DNA of 43,436 nt from positions 1 through 43,436 of the forward strand of contig NZ_AKIW01000051.1 in the NCBI RefSeq assembly GCF_000282635.1, written 5' to 3'. Both the position numbers and the translations under genes were made by a program. The notes below the pieces were generated by a model. That model was not told the origin of the DNA, searched no databases, and was given only the letters and a program-made list of their open reading frames with translations. Shown here piece after piece: positions 10,689-18,759 of this stretch. The DNA is from Variovorax sp. CF313 (GTDB taxonomy: Bacteria; Pseudomonadota; Gammaproteobacteria; Burkholderiales; Burkholderiaceae_C). Position 1 is the stretch's first letter; each line of letters begins with the position of its first letter.

Positions 10689-11998
10689 GCCTTGAACTGG
10701 TCCTTGAGGCCGGCCCAGCAATCGGCGTAGTCCGTGTCGAGCGCCGGGCTCTTCAGCGCGAAGTTCGTCGGCACGAAGCGATAGCGGCTCTCGAACATGA
10801 AGGCCAGCGTGTTGTCGAGCTTGTGCGGCTTGAGGTCGGCGTGCGTGGCTTTGTCGAAGGCTTCCTCGTCGGGGCCGTGCGGCACCATGCAGTTGTGCAG
10901 GCTCGCGCCGCCGGGCTTGAAGCCGCCCGGCTTGGCGTCGTACTCGCCCAGCACCAGGCCCATGAACTCGCTCATCAGGTTGCGGTGGAACCACGGCGGG
11001 CGGAAGGTGTTCTCCATCACCATCCAGCGCGGCGGGAAGATCACGAAGTCGCAGTTGGCGGTGCCGGGCGTGTCGCTCGGCGAGGTCAGCACGGTGAAGA
11101 TCGACGGATCGGGATGGTCGAAGCTGATCGAGCCGATCACCATGAAGTGCGCCGTGTCGTACTTCACCGGCGAGAGGTTGCCGTGCCAGGCGACCACGTT
11201 GAAGGGCGACTGCTTCATCGGCGCCTGCCAGAAGCGGCCGCCGAATTTCTTGACGATTTCGTAGGCGCCTTCTTCCGATTCGAAGGCCGCCACCGGCGCC
11301 TGGAAGTCGCGCGCGTTGGCCAGGCCGTTCGAGCCGATCGGGCCGAGTTCGGGCAGGCGGAAGTGCGCGCCGTAGTTCTCGCAGACGTAGCCGCGCGAGA
11401 GGCCGTCAGGCAACGCCACCTTGAAGGCCATGCCGCGCGGCAGCAGCGCGATCTCGCCGGGCTTCACGTCGAGCACGCCGAGTTCGGTGGTGATGACGAG
11501 GCGGCCCTGCTGCGGCACCACCAGCATCTCGCCGTCGGCGTTGACGAAGGCGCGGCGCTCCATCGAGCGGCCCGCGAGGTACATCAGCGAGCCGATGCCG
11601 ACCTGCGATTCGGCGTCGCCATTGGCCGCGATGGTGCGCATGCCGTCGATGAAGTCGGCCTTGGCCGCCGCTTCGTCCAGCGGCTGCGGGTGCCAGCGCA
11701 GCGGCTCCGGCGGCAGCGCGACCTCGCGGTCGGCGCCGGTGCTCCACAGCGGCTGCGCGTACGGCTGGTAGCGGCCCGACACCACCGACGGCTGGCGGCG
11801 ATACAGCCAGGTGCGACGGTTCTCGTGGCGCGGCGCGGTGAAGGCGGTGCCCGAGATCAGCTCGGTGTAGAGGTCGAAGGGGCCGCGCTGCGGGCTGTTG
11901 CGGCCCTGCGGCAGCGCGCCGGGCACGGCCTCGGAGGCATATTCGTTGCCGAAGCCGCTCTGGTAGCGCCGTTCGGGGGACCGGGTTGCTTGGGTCAT
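10685..11998 (-). CDS. hmgA: Homogentisate 1,2-dioxygenase
   Basis: This 437-residue iron enzyme opens the ring of homogentisate to maleylacetoacetate. The iron ligands are in place: His338 and Glu344 in [10 protein letters not shown] and His374 in [10 protein letters not shown], with the same 6- and 30-residue spacing as the human enzyme. The N-terminus [13 protein letters not shown] is the family signature. The start was chosen at MTQATRSPE because it gives standard length; the longer open frame upstream is antisense or out-of-frame sequence. The gene overlaps the start of the Bug protein gene and lies 47 bp after the small DUF2783-like gene. Confidence 0.97.
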   Translation of the reverse strand: MTQATRSPERRYQSGFGNEYASEAVPGALPQGRNSPQRGPFDLYTELISGTAFTAPRHENRRTWLYRRQPSVVSGRYQPYAQPLWSTGADREVALPPEPLRWHPQPLDEAAAKADFIDGMRTIAANGDAESQVGIGSLMYLAGRSMERRAFVNADGEMLVVPQQGRLVITTELGVLDVKPGEIALLPRGMAFKVALPDGLSRGYVCENYGAHFRLPELGPIGSNGLANARDFQAPVAAFESEEGAYEIVKKFGGRFWQAPMKQSPFNVVAWHGNLSPVKYDTAHFMVIGSISFDHPDPSIFTVLTSPSDTPGTANCDFVIFPPRWMVMENTFRPPWFHRNLMSEFMGLVLGEYDAKPGGFKPGGASLHNCMVPHGPDEEAFDKATHADLKPHKLDNTLAFMFESRYRFVPTNFALKSPALDTDYADCWAGLKDQFKA

Positions 11999-12045
11999 GT
12001 GCTTGCTCTTTCGGGAGTCGCGATGAGGTTGGAATGCGGTGGTGC

Positions 12046-12243
12046 TCAGCCCGCGCGGGCCGCGTCGAAGGCTTCGCGCAGCACGGCCAGCGAACCGACG
12101 TGGTTGGCCAGCACGAGTACGAGGCGCGCGTTGAAGGCGTGGCTCTCCTCGGTCGAGAGCCCCTGGTGCGCCTCGATGAGCGCTTCGTAGAAATCGTCGG
12201 GGGCGTCGAGGTTCGGCGCGGTGATCAGGTGTTGTTGCTGCAT
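12046..12243 (-). CDS. Small DUF2783-like protein, possible hydroxylase coupling subunit
   Basis: This 65-residue acidic/helical protein ([20 protein letters not shown] start) resembles the DUF2783 family: an N-terminal [18 protein letters not shown] segment followed by two amphipathic helices ending in [11 protein letters not shown]. It has no signal peptide, cysteine cluster or membrane segment. It is 8 bp downstream of the FAD hydroxylase gene on the same strand, and homogentisate dioxygenase follows. In Pseudomonas putida the homogentisate-forming 3-hydroxyphenylacetate 6-hydroxylase is a large flavoprotein (MhaA) that needs a ~6 kDa coupling protein (MhaB); size and position here fit an MhaB-like role. 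The family call is moderately sure, the function is inference. Confidence 0.75.
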   Translation of the reverse strand: MQQQHLITAPNLDAPDDFYEALIEAHQGLSTEESHAFNARLVLVLANHVGSLAVLREAFDAARAG

Positions 12244-12251
12244 GGTGTTCT

Positions 12252-13889
12252 TCACGCCTTTGCGAGTGCGCGGTCGATGGCCGCGCGGATGTCCGCCGCC
12301 GCGGGCTGGCGCCAGCGCGCGCACACATGCTGGTCGGGCCGCAGCAGGTACACGGTGCCGGGCCGGGCGTCGTAGCGCTGCGCGGCGAGTTCGCTGCCCC
12401 GGGCGCCGTCCTCGACGCGCACCACGTGCAGCGGCAGGTCGCAGGCCTTGAGCTCGCCCAGGCTGCGCTCGGCCGCCTCGCCCTCGCCGAAAACCAGCGC
12501 GGTGAATTGCGAGACGTGGCATTCGCGCAGCAGCCAGCCGGTGCTGCCGTCCGCATGCACCACCGGCGCGTCGGCCGCCGCGGCGCCTGGCACCATCGCG
12601 CCCGAGAAGGTGTCGGCATCGGCCGTGTTCAAAGGCGAATCGCGCAGCACCGTGGCCACCGACAGCCGTCCGCTGTTGACCAGCGTGCGTGCAAAGGCGT
12701 GGCGCTTCGTCAGCTCCAGCACCGCGTCGCGGAACAGGCGGCTCACCTCGCTCTTGGGCGTGATGAAGTCGGTGGCACGGGTGGAGTTGCGGATGTTCTC
12801 GTCGGCCGCGTATTCGCGCTCGCTGGCGTAGCTGTCGAGCAGCGTGTCGGGCGCGTGGCCCTGCACCACGGCCGCGAGCTTCCAGCCCAGGTTGTCCGCA
12901 TCCTGCACGCCCGAATTGGCGCCGCGTGCGCCGAAGGGCGACACGCCGTGCGCCGAGTCGCCCGCGAACAGCACGCGGCCTTGGCGGAAGTGCTCCATGC
13001 GCTGGCAGGCGAAGGTGTAGACGCTGGCCCAGCCGATCTGGAACTGCACACCCTCGAAGCCGATGCTGTCGAGCAGCGCGCGCACGCGCGGCGTGATGTT
13101 CTCGGGCTTGCGTTCTTCCACCGGGTCGGCGTCCCAGCCGAGCTGGAAGTCGATGCGCCACATGCCGTCGGCCTGCTTGTGCAGCAGCACGCTCTGGCCC
13201 GGATGGAACGACGGGTCGAACCAGAAGCGGCGCTCGGTCGGCAGGTGCGCGTCCATCGTGATGTCGGCGATCAGGAAGCGGTCGCGGAACACGCGGCCCT
13301 TGGCTTCCAGGCCCAGCAGCTGGCGCAGGTTGGAGCGCGAGCCGTCGCAGGCGGCGACGTAGCCGGCCTGCAGTTGGTAGCTGCCTTCGGGCGTCTCCAC
13401 GGTGAGCACCGCGCCGTCGCCGCGCTGCGCGATGCCGGTGACCTTGTTGTTCCAGCGCAGGTCGATCAGCGGCAGCGTGGCCGCGCGTTCGACGAGGTAG
13501 CCCTCGACGTAGTACTGCTGCAGGTTGATGAAGGCCGGGCGCTCGTGGCCGGGCTCGGGCAGCAGGTCGAAGCGATAGACCTGCTCGTCGTGGAAGAACA
13601 CCTTGCCGACGTTCCACGATACGCCCTTGTCGACCATGCGGTCGCCGCAGCCGAGGCGGTCGAACACTTCGAGCGTGCGCTTGGCAAAGCAGATGGCGCG
13701 CGAGCCGCTGGACAGGGTGTTGTCGTTGTCCAGCAGCACCACGGGCACCTGCCGCAGCGCGAGGTCGACGGCGAGCGCGAGGCCGACGGGGCCGGCGCCG
13801 ACGATCACCACGGGGTGATGGGCGGGTGTGGCAGCGTCCTGGTCGGCGTGGCGGCGGTAGTCGAAGCGCAGACTTTGATAGTCGATCAC
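12252..13889 (-). CDS. FAD-dependent aromatic hydroxylase (class A), MhaA-like candidate
   Basis: This 545-residue single-component-fold flavin hydroxylase belongs to the PHBH/MhpA group. The FAD/NAD(P)H motifs are intact: GAGPVG at 31-36, the CDGSRS motif at 181-186 and the GDSAH motif at 310-314, followed by [19 protein letters not shown] thioredoxin-like C-terminal region (about 400-545) is as in phenol or 3-hydroxyphenylpropionate hydroxylases. It lies immediately upstream of a 65-residue partner gene and hmgA, so its product is probably homogentisate, with 3-hydroxyphenylacetate the likeliest substrate by analogy with MhaAB. Alternatives are another meta-hydroxylated acid or a resorcinol-type substrate. 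A REP doublet separates it from the metallo-hydrolase gene upstream. Confidence 0.88.
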   Translation of the reverse strand: MIDYQSLRFDYRRHADQDAATPAHHPVVIVGAGPVGLALAVDLALRQVPVVLLDNDNTLSSGSRAICFAKRTLEVFDRLGCGDRMVDKGVSWNVGKVFFHDEQVYRFDLLPEPGHERPAFINLQQYYVEGYLVERAATLPLIDLRWNNKVTGIAQRGDGAVLTVETPEGSYQLQAGYVAACDGSRSNLRQLLGLEAKGRVFRDRFLIADITMDAHLPTERRFWFDPSFHPGQSVLLHKQADGMWRIDFQLGWDADPVEERKPENITPRVRALLDSIGFEGVQFQIGWASVYTFACQRMEHFRQGRVLFAGDSAHGVSPFGARGANSGVQDADNLGWKLAAVVQGHAPDTLLDSYASEREYAADENIRNSTRATDFITPKSEVSRLFRDAVLELTKRHAFARTLVNSGRLSVATVLRDSPLNTADADTFSGAMVPGAAAADAPVVHADGSTGWLLRECHVSQFTALVFGEGEAAERSLGELKACDLPLHVVRVEDGARGSELAAQRYDARPGTVYLLRPDQHVCARWRQPAAADIRAAIDRALAKA

Positions 13890-13912
13890 GTGTTGTCTCC
13901 GTGTCTTTTGTC

Positions 13913-14020
13913 TTGCTCCTTCCCCCGTTGGGGGAAGGTCGGGATGGGGGCTCGACGGCGCTCGAAACTGGCGCTCTGCCTGCCCCCACCCCAGCCCTCC
14001 CCCAGCGGGGGAGGGAGCAA
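13913..14020. repeat. REP-like hairpin doublet, copy 2
   Basis: A 108 bp element bounded by TTGCTCC (13913-13919) and GGAGCAA (14014-14020). It contains two perfect hairpins: CCTTCCCCC (13918-13926) / GGGGGAAGG (13930-13938), and CCCTCCCCC (13995-14003) / GGGGGAGGG (14007-14015). It sits between two genes of the same strand in the aromatic cluster and could reduce or process the joint transcript. The inverted ends make it look like a miniature transposable unit. Confidence 0.8.
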
Positions 14021-14027
14021 TGCGGGA

Positions 14028-14987
14028 TCAGCCTTCGAGGGCCTTCCACATGTCAATGTCGCGCTGCGCCGTCCACACGCGCGGGTCTGCATGGCCCGAG
14101 GCTTCGTCGTACGCCCGGCTCACGTCGAACGGCATGCAGTGGTCGAAGATCACCCACTGGCTGTATTTGGGCTTGAGCTTTGCGTACGTGTCCTTGTAGA
14201 CCGTGTTCAGGTCGCGCCCGGCCTTCACGCCCTCCTGCACGCTGGCGTACACGTCGGAGATGAAGTTGCGCGTGCCCGTCAGGCCCTCGGCCACCTGGGC
14301 CGGCGTGGTCAGCGCGGCGCCGCGGCCCGGCACCAGCGCCACGGGCTTGAGCGCGGCGATGTTGTCCAGCGTCTGCGGCCAGTCCTTGAAATAGGCGTCG
14401 CCGGCGTACGGGGTGGCGCCGAACTCGACCAGGTCGCCCGACAGCAGCGTGCGCTCCTGCGGCAGCCAGACGACGGTGTCGCCCTTGGTGTGGCCGCGGC
14501 CCAGCTGGATCAGCTGCACTTCCAGCTTGCCGAGCCACAGCGTCATCTTGCCGGTGAAGGTCATGGTGGGCCAGGTCAGGCCCGGCGGCACGGTCTCGAC
14601 GTTCTGGAACAGGCGCGGGAAGCGGCCGATCTCGCTGGCCTTGTCTTCCTCGCCGCGCTCCACGATCAGGTCGCGCGTGTCCTGGCTGGCCAGGATGTGC
14701 TCGGCACCGTAACCCGCTGCGCCCAGCACGCGCACCGCGTGATAGTGCGTGAGCACCACGTACCTGATGGGCTTGTCGGTCACTTCGCGGATGCGGCGCA
14801 CCACGTCGGCCGCCATGGCGGGCGTGGCCTGGGTGTCGGCCACCAGCACGCAGTCGTCGCCGATGACGATGCCGGTGTTCGGGTCGCCCTCGGCGGTGTA
14901 GGCCCAGGCATGTTCCGAGATCTGGCTGAAGGTGACCTTTTTCTCTTCCATGTCGGCCTGGCTGGCGAATTTCTTGGCTTGGCTCAT
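14028..14987 (-). CDS. Metallo-beta-lactamase-fold hydrolase with altered metal motif
   Basis: This 319-residue protein has the MBL fold: a beta-strand VIGDDCVLVADTQ, a first histidine motif, His166 in GHTKGDTVVW, Asp185 in LLSGDLVEF and a late His in IFDHCMPFD. The canonical HxHxDH is replaced by His81-Tyr-His83-Ala-Val-Arg86, so the ligands of the second metal are missing; similar VR forms occur in quinoprotein-relay-type MBL proteins, so this may be a subfamily trait. There is no clear signal peptide. It is the first gene of the aromatic cluster and diverges from the IclR regulator. A lactone or thioester hydrolase role is possible, but substrate and reaction are unknown. Confidence 0.85.
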   Translation of the reverse strand: MSQAKKFASQADMEEKKVTFSQISEHAWAYTAEGDPNTGIVIGDDCVLVADTQATPAMAADVVRRIREVTDKPIRYVVLTHYHAVRVLGAAGYGAEHILASQDTRDLIVERGEEDKASEIGRFPRLFQNVETVPPGLTWPTMTFTGKMTLWLGKLEVQLIQLGRGHTKGDTVVWLPQERTLLSGDLVEFGATPYAGDAYFKDWPQTLDNIAALKPVALVPGRGAALTTPAQVAEGLTGTRNFISDVYASVQEGVKAGRDLNTVYKDTYAKLKPKYSQWVIFDHCMPFDVSRAYDEASGHADPRVWTAQRDIDMWKALEG

Positions 14988-15017
14988 CGGGTGTCTCCGT
15001 CGGTGGGTGGGTCTTTG

Positions 15018-15038
15018 ATTCGTTTAAAGCAAACGAAT
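15018..15038. promoter_or_regulatory. Perfect 21 bp palindrome, probable IclR operator
   Basis: ATTCGTTT (15018-15025) and AAACGAAT (15031-15038) are perfect inverted 8-mers with a 5-base spacer. The half AACGAATT recurs at 15047-15054, and a second weaker inverted pair CGCGGTT (15040-15046) / AACCGCG (15066-15072) overlaps. The stretch is the only A/T-rich part of the 143 bp between the divergent metallo-hydrolase and IclR starts, so it is the obvious site for autoregulation and control of the cluster. Confidence 0.6.
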
Positions 15039-15130
15039 TCGCGGTTAACGAATTTCCGCAGTGTAAACCGCGGATCAGTTAATGTCTAATCCCTTCTTCA
15101 TGAACGAACGACCAGAAGGCGAGGCCGGCC

Positions 15131-15976
15131 ATGGCAGCCAATGACACCGACCGCGCCCAGCGCGGCATCCAGAGCATCGAAGTCGGCGGCCAGCTGCTGC
15201 GCGCGCTGGTGCACCACGGCCGGCCCATGGCGCTGAAGGACCTTGCGCGCGAGGCCGACATGACGGCCGCCAAGGCGCATCCGTACATGGTCAGCTTCGG
15301 GCGCCTGGGCCTGATCGAGCAGGACCGCGCCAGCGGCCACTATCTGCTTGGCCCGCTCGCCTTGCAACTGGGCCTCATCAGCCTGCAGCAGGCTGACCCG
15401 GTGCACATCGCCACCCCGCTGATCGGCCAGTTGGCCCAGCAGACCGGCCACACCGTGGCGCTGGCCGTGTGGGGCGCGCGCGGCGCGACCATCGTGCGCA
15501 CGGCCGAGTCGCCGTCGCCGGTGCACGTGAACATGCGGCACGGCACGGTGTTCTCGCTGACCAACACGGCTTCGGGCCGGGTGTTCGCCGCCTACCTCGA
15601 TGCCGACGCGGTGCGCCAGCTGCTCGAGGAAGAGCGCCAGCGCCGGGGCCAGCGCAAGGGGGCAGAGCCGAACCCGCCCGCCGGCATGCCGCCGGTGCAG
15701 CCTCTGCCGTCGTGGAGCGATTTCGAGCGCCAGCTGCAGGAAGTGCGCACGCACGGCATCAGCCGCTCCGACGGCGAGGTCATCCAGGGTGTCAGCGCCA
15801 TGGCCGCGCCCGTCTTCGACCACACCGGTGCCATCGTGCTGGCCCTGACCGCCATCGGCCCGGCGGGCATCTTCGATACCGCGTGGGATGGCGAGATTTC
15901 CCGTGCGCTCAAGGCTTGCGCGGGCACGGTGTCGCAGCGGCTGGGCGCCACCCCTGCGCCGGCCACCCCGGGCTGA
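15131..15976 (+). CDS. IclR-family transcriptional regulator of the aromatic cluster
   Basis: This 281-residue regulator has an N-terminal winged helix-turn-helix (about residues 12-70; RGIQSIEVGGQLLRALVHHG, then MTAAKAHPYMVSFGRLGLIEQD) and a C-terminal IclR effector domain (about 85-270). A Gln/Arg/Pro-rich insertion around 165-195 is longer than usual. It is read divergently from the metallo-hydrolase / hydroxylase / hmgA / fahA genes, with a palindrome between them. The homogentisate repressor HmgR of Pseudomonas putida is also an IclR protein, so control of this cluster by homogentisate or its precursor is a reasonable inference. Confidence 0.92.
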   Translation: MAANDTDRAQRGIQSIEVGGQLLRALVHHGRPMALKDLAREADMTAAKAHPYMVSFGRLGLIEQDRASGHYLLGPLALQLGLISLQQADPVHIATPLIGQLAQQTGHTVALAVWGARGATIVRTAESPSPVHVNMRHGTVFSLTNTASGRVFAAYLDADAVRQLLEEERQRRGQRKGAEPNPPAGMPPVQPLPSWSDFERQLQEVRTHGISRSDGEVIQGVSAMAAPVFDHTGAIVLALTAIGPAGIFDTAWDGEISRALKACAGTVSQRLGATPAPATPG

Positions 15977-15987
15977 AGGTTCAGCCC
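15970..15987. terminator. Bidirectional hairpin made of the two convergent gene ends
   Basis: GGGCTGA (15970-15976) and TCAGCCC (15981-15987) form a perfect 7 bp stem with an AGGT loop. The TGA in the left arm is the IclR stop, and its mirror in the right arm is the stop of the opposing small membrane gene. No T-run follows, so termination strength is uncertain. Confidence 0.5.
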
Positions 15988-16202
15988 TTCCTGCCGCCCA
16001 GCAGCACCAGCGCGCCGCCCACCACGATGGCGGCCACGCCGGCCCAGGCCGGGAGGTTGACGGTCTGCTTCTCCTTCATCGAGAGCTCCAGCGGGCCCAG
16101 CTTGGCCTGATGAGTTTCCTTGGTGAAGCTGAAGCTGCCGAGGCCCAGGACGGCAATGCCGCCCACGATCAGCAGGATGCCGACGATGCGTGTCGCGTTC
16201 AT
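15981..16202 (-). CDS. Small two-helix membrane protein (DUF3185-like)
   Basis: This 73-residue protein has two transmembrane helices: residues 5-24 (VGILLIVGGIAVLGLGSF) and about 52-69 (WAGVAAIVVGGALVLLGG). Between them is a short loop with KETHQAKLGPLELSMKEKQT, and the C-terminus is basic. The form resembles small inner-membrane proteins often labelled DUF3185, but I am not certain of that label. It is convergent with the IclR gene, whose stop is 4 bp away, and lies about 30 bp upstream-side of the lipoprotein gene end on the same strand, so it could be the last gene of the Mla-type operon. Function unknown. Confidence 0.75.
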   Translation of the reverse strand: MNATRIVGILLIVGGIAVLGLGSFSFTKETHQAKLGPLELSMKEKQTVNLPAWAGVAAIVVGGALVLLGGRKG

Positions 16203-16232
16203 GGGATCGATCCTCCGTCCATCAGGTTGTGA

Positions 16233-16913
16233 CTACTGGGGCGCCTGCGGCGATTGCTCTTGCAGCTGCCCCACCCACTGCACCACCTCGGCCACCGCGG
16301 CATCGCTGGCTGCAATCAGTGCCTTCACGCCGCCGGGCGCGTCGGCGCTGGGCGCGGGGCGGCGCACGGTGAACACGCGCTGGCCCAGCACGCGGTCGCC
16401 GCCGGCCGTGCTGCGGACCAGCGTGGCGCGCAGGCGCACCAGGCCGACGCTGGCGCTTGCCGAGTCGAAGTACTGGCTGAATTCGTCGAGCGAGATGCGC
16501 AGCATGTCTGGCACCTCGCCCTTGCTGCGCGAGATGGTGGCGCTTTCTGCCGGGCCGAGCACGGTGCGGCGTTCGGCCAGCGTGTCGCTGAGCCGCTGGC
16601 GCAGCAGTTGCGCCGGCGGCAGGCTCCAGCGCGACTGGCCGTAGGGGCGCAGCTCGTTGGCGTCTGCGTAGCCCAGCCGGTAGAGGATCTGCGTGCCATC
16701 CAGGCGCGTGTTGCTGTCGAACTCGGCCAGCGCCAGCGTGGGGAGAGGGGCGGCGGAGGAGGGCGCGGCCGCGGCAGGCGCCGCCAGGCCGGGGCCAAAG
16801 TCGTAGAGCGTGGCGCGCGTGGGCTTGTCGGGCAGCGCGCCGCAGCCGGCGGCCAGCAGCACGCAGCCCAGGACGGCGGCAGCCGGGTTCATCAAGGAGC
16901 GAATGGCGTTCAT
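16233..16913 (-). CDS. ABC-type transport auxiliary lipoprotein (PqiC/LetB-partner type)
   Basis: This 226-residue lipoprotein starts with a signal peptide and a lipobox LLAAGC, so Cys24 should be acylated. The mature part begins GALPDKPTRATLYDFGPG and carries an ABC_trans_aux-like domain (about 35-205) with the RLGYADANELRPYGQSRW segment, which is typical of outer-membrane partners of MCE transporters. It is the last member of the permease-ATPase-MCE set. The start was chosen at the ATG that gives the signal peptide; the longer frame upstream only shadows the MCE gene. The likely role is to dock the periplasmic MCE protein at the outer membrane. Confidence 0.9.
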   Translation of the reverse strand: MNAIRSLMNPAAAVLGCVLLAAGCGALPDKPTRATLYDFGPGLAAPAAAAPSSAAPLPTLALAEFDSNTRLDGTQILYRLGYADANELRPYGQSRWSLPPAQLLRQRLSDTLAERRTVLGPAESATISRSKGEVPDMLRISLDEFSQYFDSASASVGLVRLRATLVRSTAGGDRVLGQRVFTVRRPAPSADAPGGVKALIAASDAAVAEVVQWVGQLQEQSPQAPQ

Positions 16914-16933
16914 GGTCGATGGTCCTCCCTCAA

Positions 16934-17893
16934 TCAGGGCCGTGTCGCGGCCGGCGCGCTGAAACCCGGTTCGCCCGGACCCGCGGCCGCACCGCCGTTG
17001 CCGAACAGTAGCGATTGCGGGTTGTCGTTGATGCTGTCCGCCGCGCGGCCCAGCCGGCGCACGGCGTGCGAGGTGTCGTCGGCTACGCGGTTCACGCGCG
17101 GCAGTGTGGCCGCGTTGAACGAATCGACCGCCTGCGCCAGCGCCTTGGTGCCCTCGCTCAGCCGTTCGACGGGGCCTTCGGGTGCGTTCAGCCGGCCCAC
17201 GGTGGTGTTGAAGTTGTTGGCCACGCGCGAGACGTCGCCGGCCGCCTTCTTCACCGAGGCCATCGTGTCCGGCAACTTGGTCAGCGCAGGGTTCAGGCCG
17301 GTCTTCACCGTGTTGTCCAGCGTCTTCAGCAGCGTGTTGGCGCTGGCCGAGGCGGCCGCGATGCTCTCCAGCGCGTCGGCCGCACGCTTCTGGTTGGGGT
17401 CGCTCAGCAGCGTGTTGGCGCGCTTCGTCACTTCCTCGACCTGGTTGATGATGGCTTCGCCGCGGTCCTGCAGCTGCGCCAGTATCGACGGCTTGAGCGG
17501 GATGCGCGGGGGGTTGTCGTCGTCCGGCTTCAGTGCCACGTTCGACTCGCCCTTGTCGTCCAGCGCGATGAAGGCCAGGCCGGTCACGCCCTGGTAGCTC
17601 AGCGTGGCGAAGCTGGAGGTGGTGAGCGGCACCCGCTCGTCGACCGAGATGCGCACGCGCACATTGCCCTTGACCTTGGGGTCGAAGTCGATCGACGTCA
17701 CCTTGCCCACCGCGATGCCGCGGTAGCGCACCGTCGCCTGCGGCTGCAGGCCGCTCACGGCGTCGCGCGTGGAGAGCTCGTAGATGTTGCGCACGGTGTT
17801 GTCGCGCGTGAACCAGATCACCAGCGCGACGAGCGCGGCGATCAGGCCGAGCACGAAGGCGCCGGCGGCGAGGGCGTGGGCCTTGTTTTCCAT
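16934..17893 (-). CDS. MlaD/MCE-family lipid-transport protein
   Basis: This 319-residue inner-membrane-anchored periplasmic protein has a single N-terminal helix (residues 8-28, AAGAFVLGLIAALVALVIWF) and one MCE domain (about 38-118: VSGLQPQATVRYRGIAVGKV, then FDPKVKGNVRVRISVDERVP). A long alpha-helical tail with many Asn, Val and Thr follows (about 150-290). The helical tail typically forms a tube or needle in the hexamer. It is encoded between the ATPase and the lipoprotein of the same operon. The family handles phospholipids or other hydrophobic substrates; the exact substrate here is unknown. Confidence 0.94.
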   Translation of the reverse strand: MENKAHALAAGAFVLGLIAALVALVIWFTRDNTVRNIYELSTRDAVSGLQPQATVRYRGIAVGKVTSIDFDPKVKGNVRVRISVDERVPLTTSSFATLSYQGVTGLAFIALDDKGESNVALKPDDDNPPRIPLKPSILAQLQDRGEAIINQVEEVTKRANTLLSDPNQKRAADALESIAAASASANTLLKTLDNTVKTGLNPALTKLPDTMASVKKAAGDVSRVANNFNTTVGRLNAPEGPVERLSEGTKALAQAVDSFNAATLPRVNRVADDTSHAVRRLGRAADSINDNPQSLLFGNGGAAAGPGEPGFSAPAATRP

Positions 17894-17907
17894 GGTGTGT
17901 CTGCCTT

Positions 17908-18747
17908 TCAGCGTTCGCCCGCGCTGGCGGGCTGCGATGGTGCATCGGCGGGCTTGTCGTGCAGCGCCTCCAGGGCGCGCTGGCCGCGCCCGCCGAGAAA
18001 GTATTCGTGGATGAAGGGGTGCGGATACGCGATGACCTCGCGCGCCGTGCCGGTGACGATCACCTTCTGGTCGGCCAGCACCGCGATGCGGGTGCTCAGG
18101 TCGAACAGCGTGTCCAGATCGTGCGTGACCATCACCACCGTGAGGCCCAGCTCGCGGTGCAGGCCGCGCAGCAGGTCGCAGAAGCTGTCGGAGGCCTCGG
18201 GGTCGAGGCCGGCCGTGGGCTCGTCGAGCAGCAGCAGCGGCGGGTCCATGATGAGCGCGCGCGCCAGCGCCACGCGCTTGATCATGCCGCCCGACAGGTC
18301 CGCCGGGCTCTTGTTCGCATGCTGCGGACCCAGGCCCACCATCTGCAGCTTCACCAGCGCCGCGTGGCGGATCAGCTCGTCGGGCAGCAGCTTCAGCTCG
18401 CGCAGCGGAAAGGCGATGTTCTCCAGCACGCTGAAGGCCGAGAACAGCGCGCCGTGCTGGAACAGCATGCCCACGTTGGCCGCGCCCGAGGCGCTGAGCT
18501 CGCCGGGCTCCTGGCCCAGCACCTCGACATGGCCGCGCGTGGGTTTTTCGAGCCCGAGGATCTGGCGCAGCAGCACCGTCTTGCCCGTGCCCGAGCCGCC
18601 GACCAGCGAGAGCACCTCGCCGCGGTCGATGTGCAGCTGCAGGTCGCGGTGCACCACCTGTTCGCCATCGGCGCTCTGGAACGCCGTCCACAGGCCACGG
18701 ATGTCCACCACGGTGGTGTCGGTGTCGGGGCGCACGGGCATGCTCAT
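17908..18747 (-). CDS. MlaF-like ABC transporter ATP-binding protein
   Basis: This 279-residue cytoplasmic ATPase powers the adjacent MlaE-type permease. Walker A is GGSGTGKT (50-57), the ABC signature is LSGGM (151-155) and Walker B is LLLLDEP (171-177), followed by TAGLDPEASD. The signature sequence LSGGMIKRVALARAL and the Q-loop region MLFQHGALFSAFSVLEN are typical of the MlaF/Ttg2A group. It starts 12 bp after the permease stop on the same strand. Confidence 0.95.
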   Translation of the reverse strand: MSMPVRPDTDTTVVDIRGLWTAFQSADGEQVVHRDLQLHIDRGEVLSLVGGSGTGKTVLLRQILGLEKPTRGHVEVLGQEPGELSASGAANVGMLFQHGALFSAFSVLENIAFPLRELKLLPDELIRHAALVKLQMVGLGPQHANKSPADLSGGMIKRVALARALIMDPPLLLLDEPTAGLDPEASDSFCDLLRGLHRELGLTVVMVTHDLDTLFDLSTRIAVLADQKVIVTGTAREVIAYPHPFIHEYFLGGRGQRALEALHDKPADAPSQPASAGER

Positions 18748-18759
18748 GGTTTCACGCCC

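Noticed and set aside
12327..15089. Open frame of 920 codons on the plus strand
   Set aside because: It lies antisense to the hydroxylase and metallo-hydrolase genes, spans a REP doublet and has the low-complexity composition of a shadow frame.
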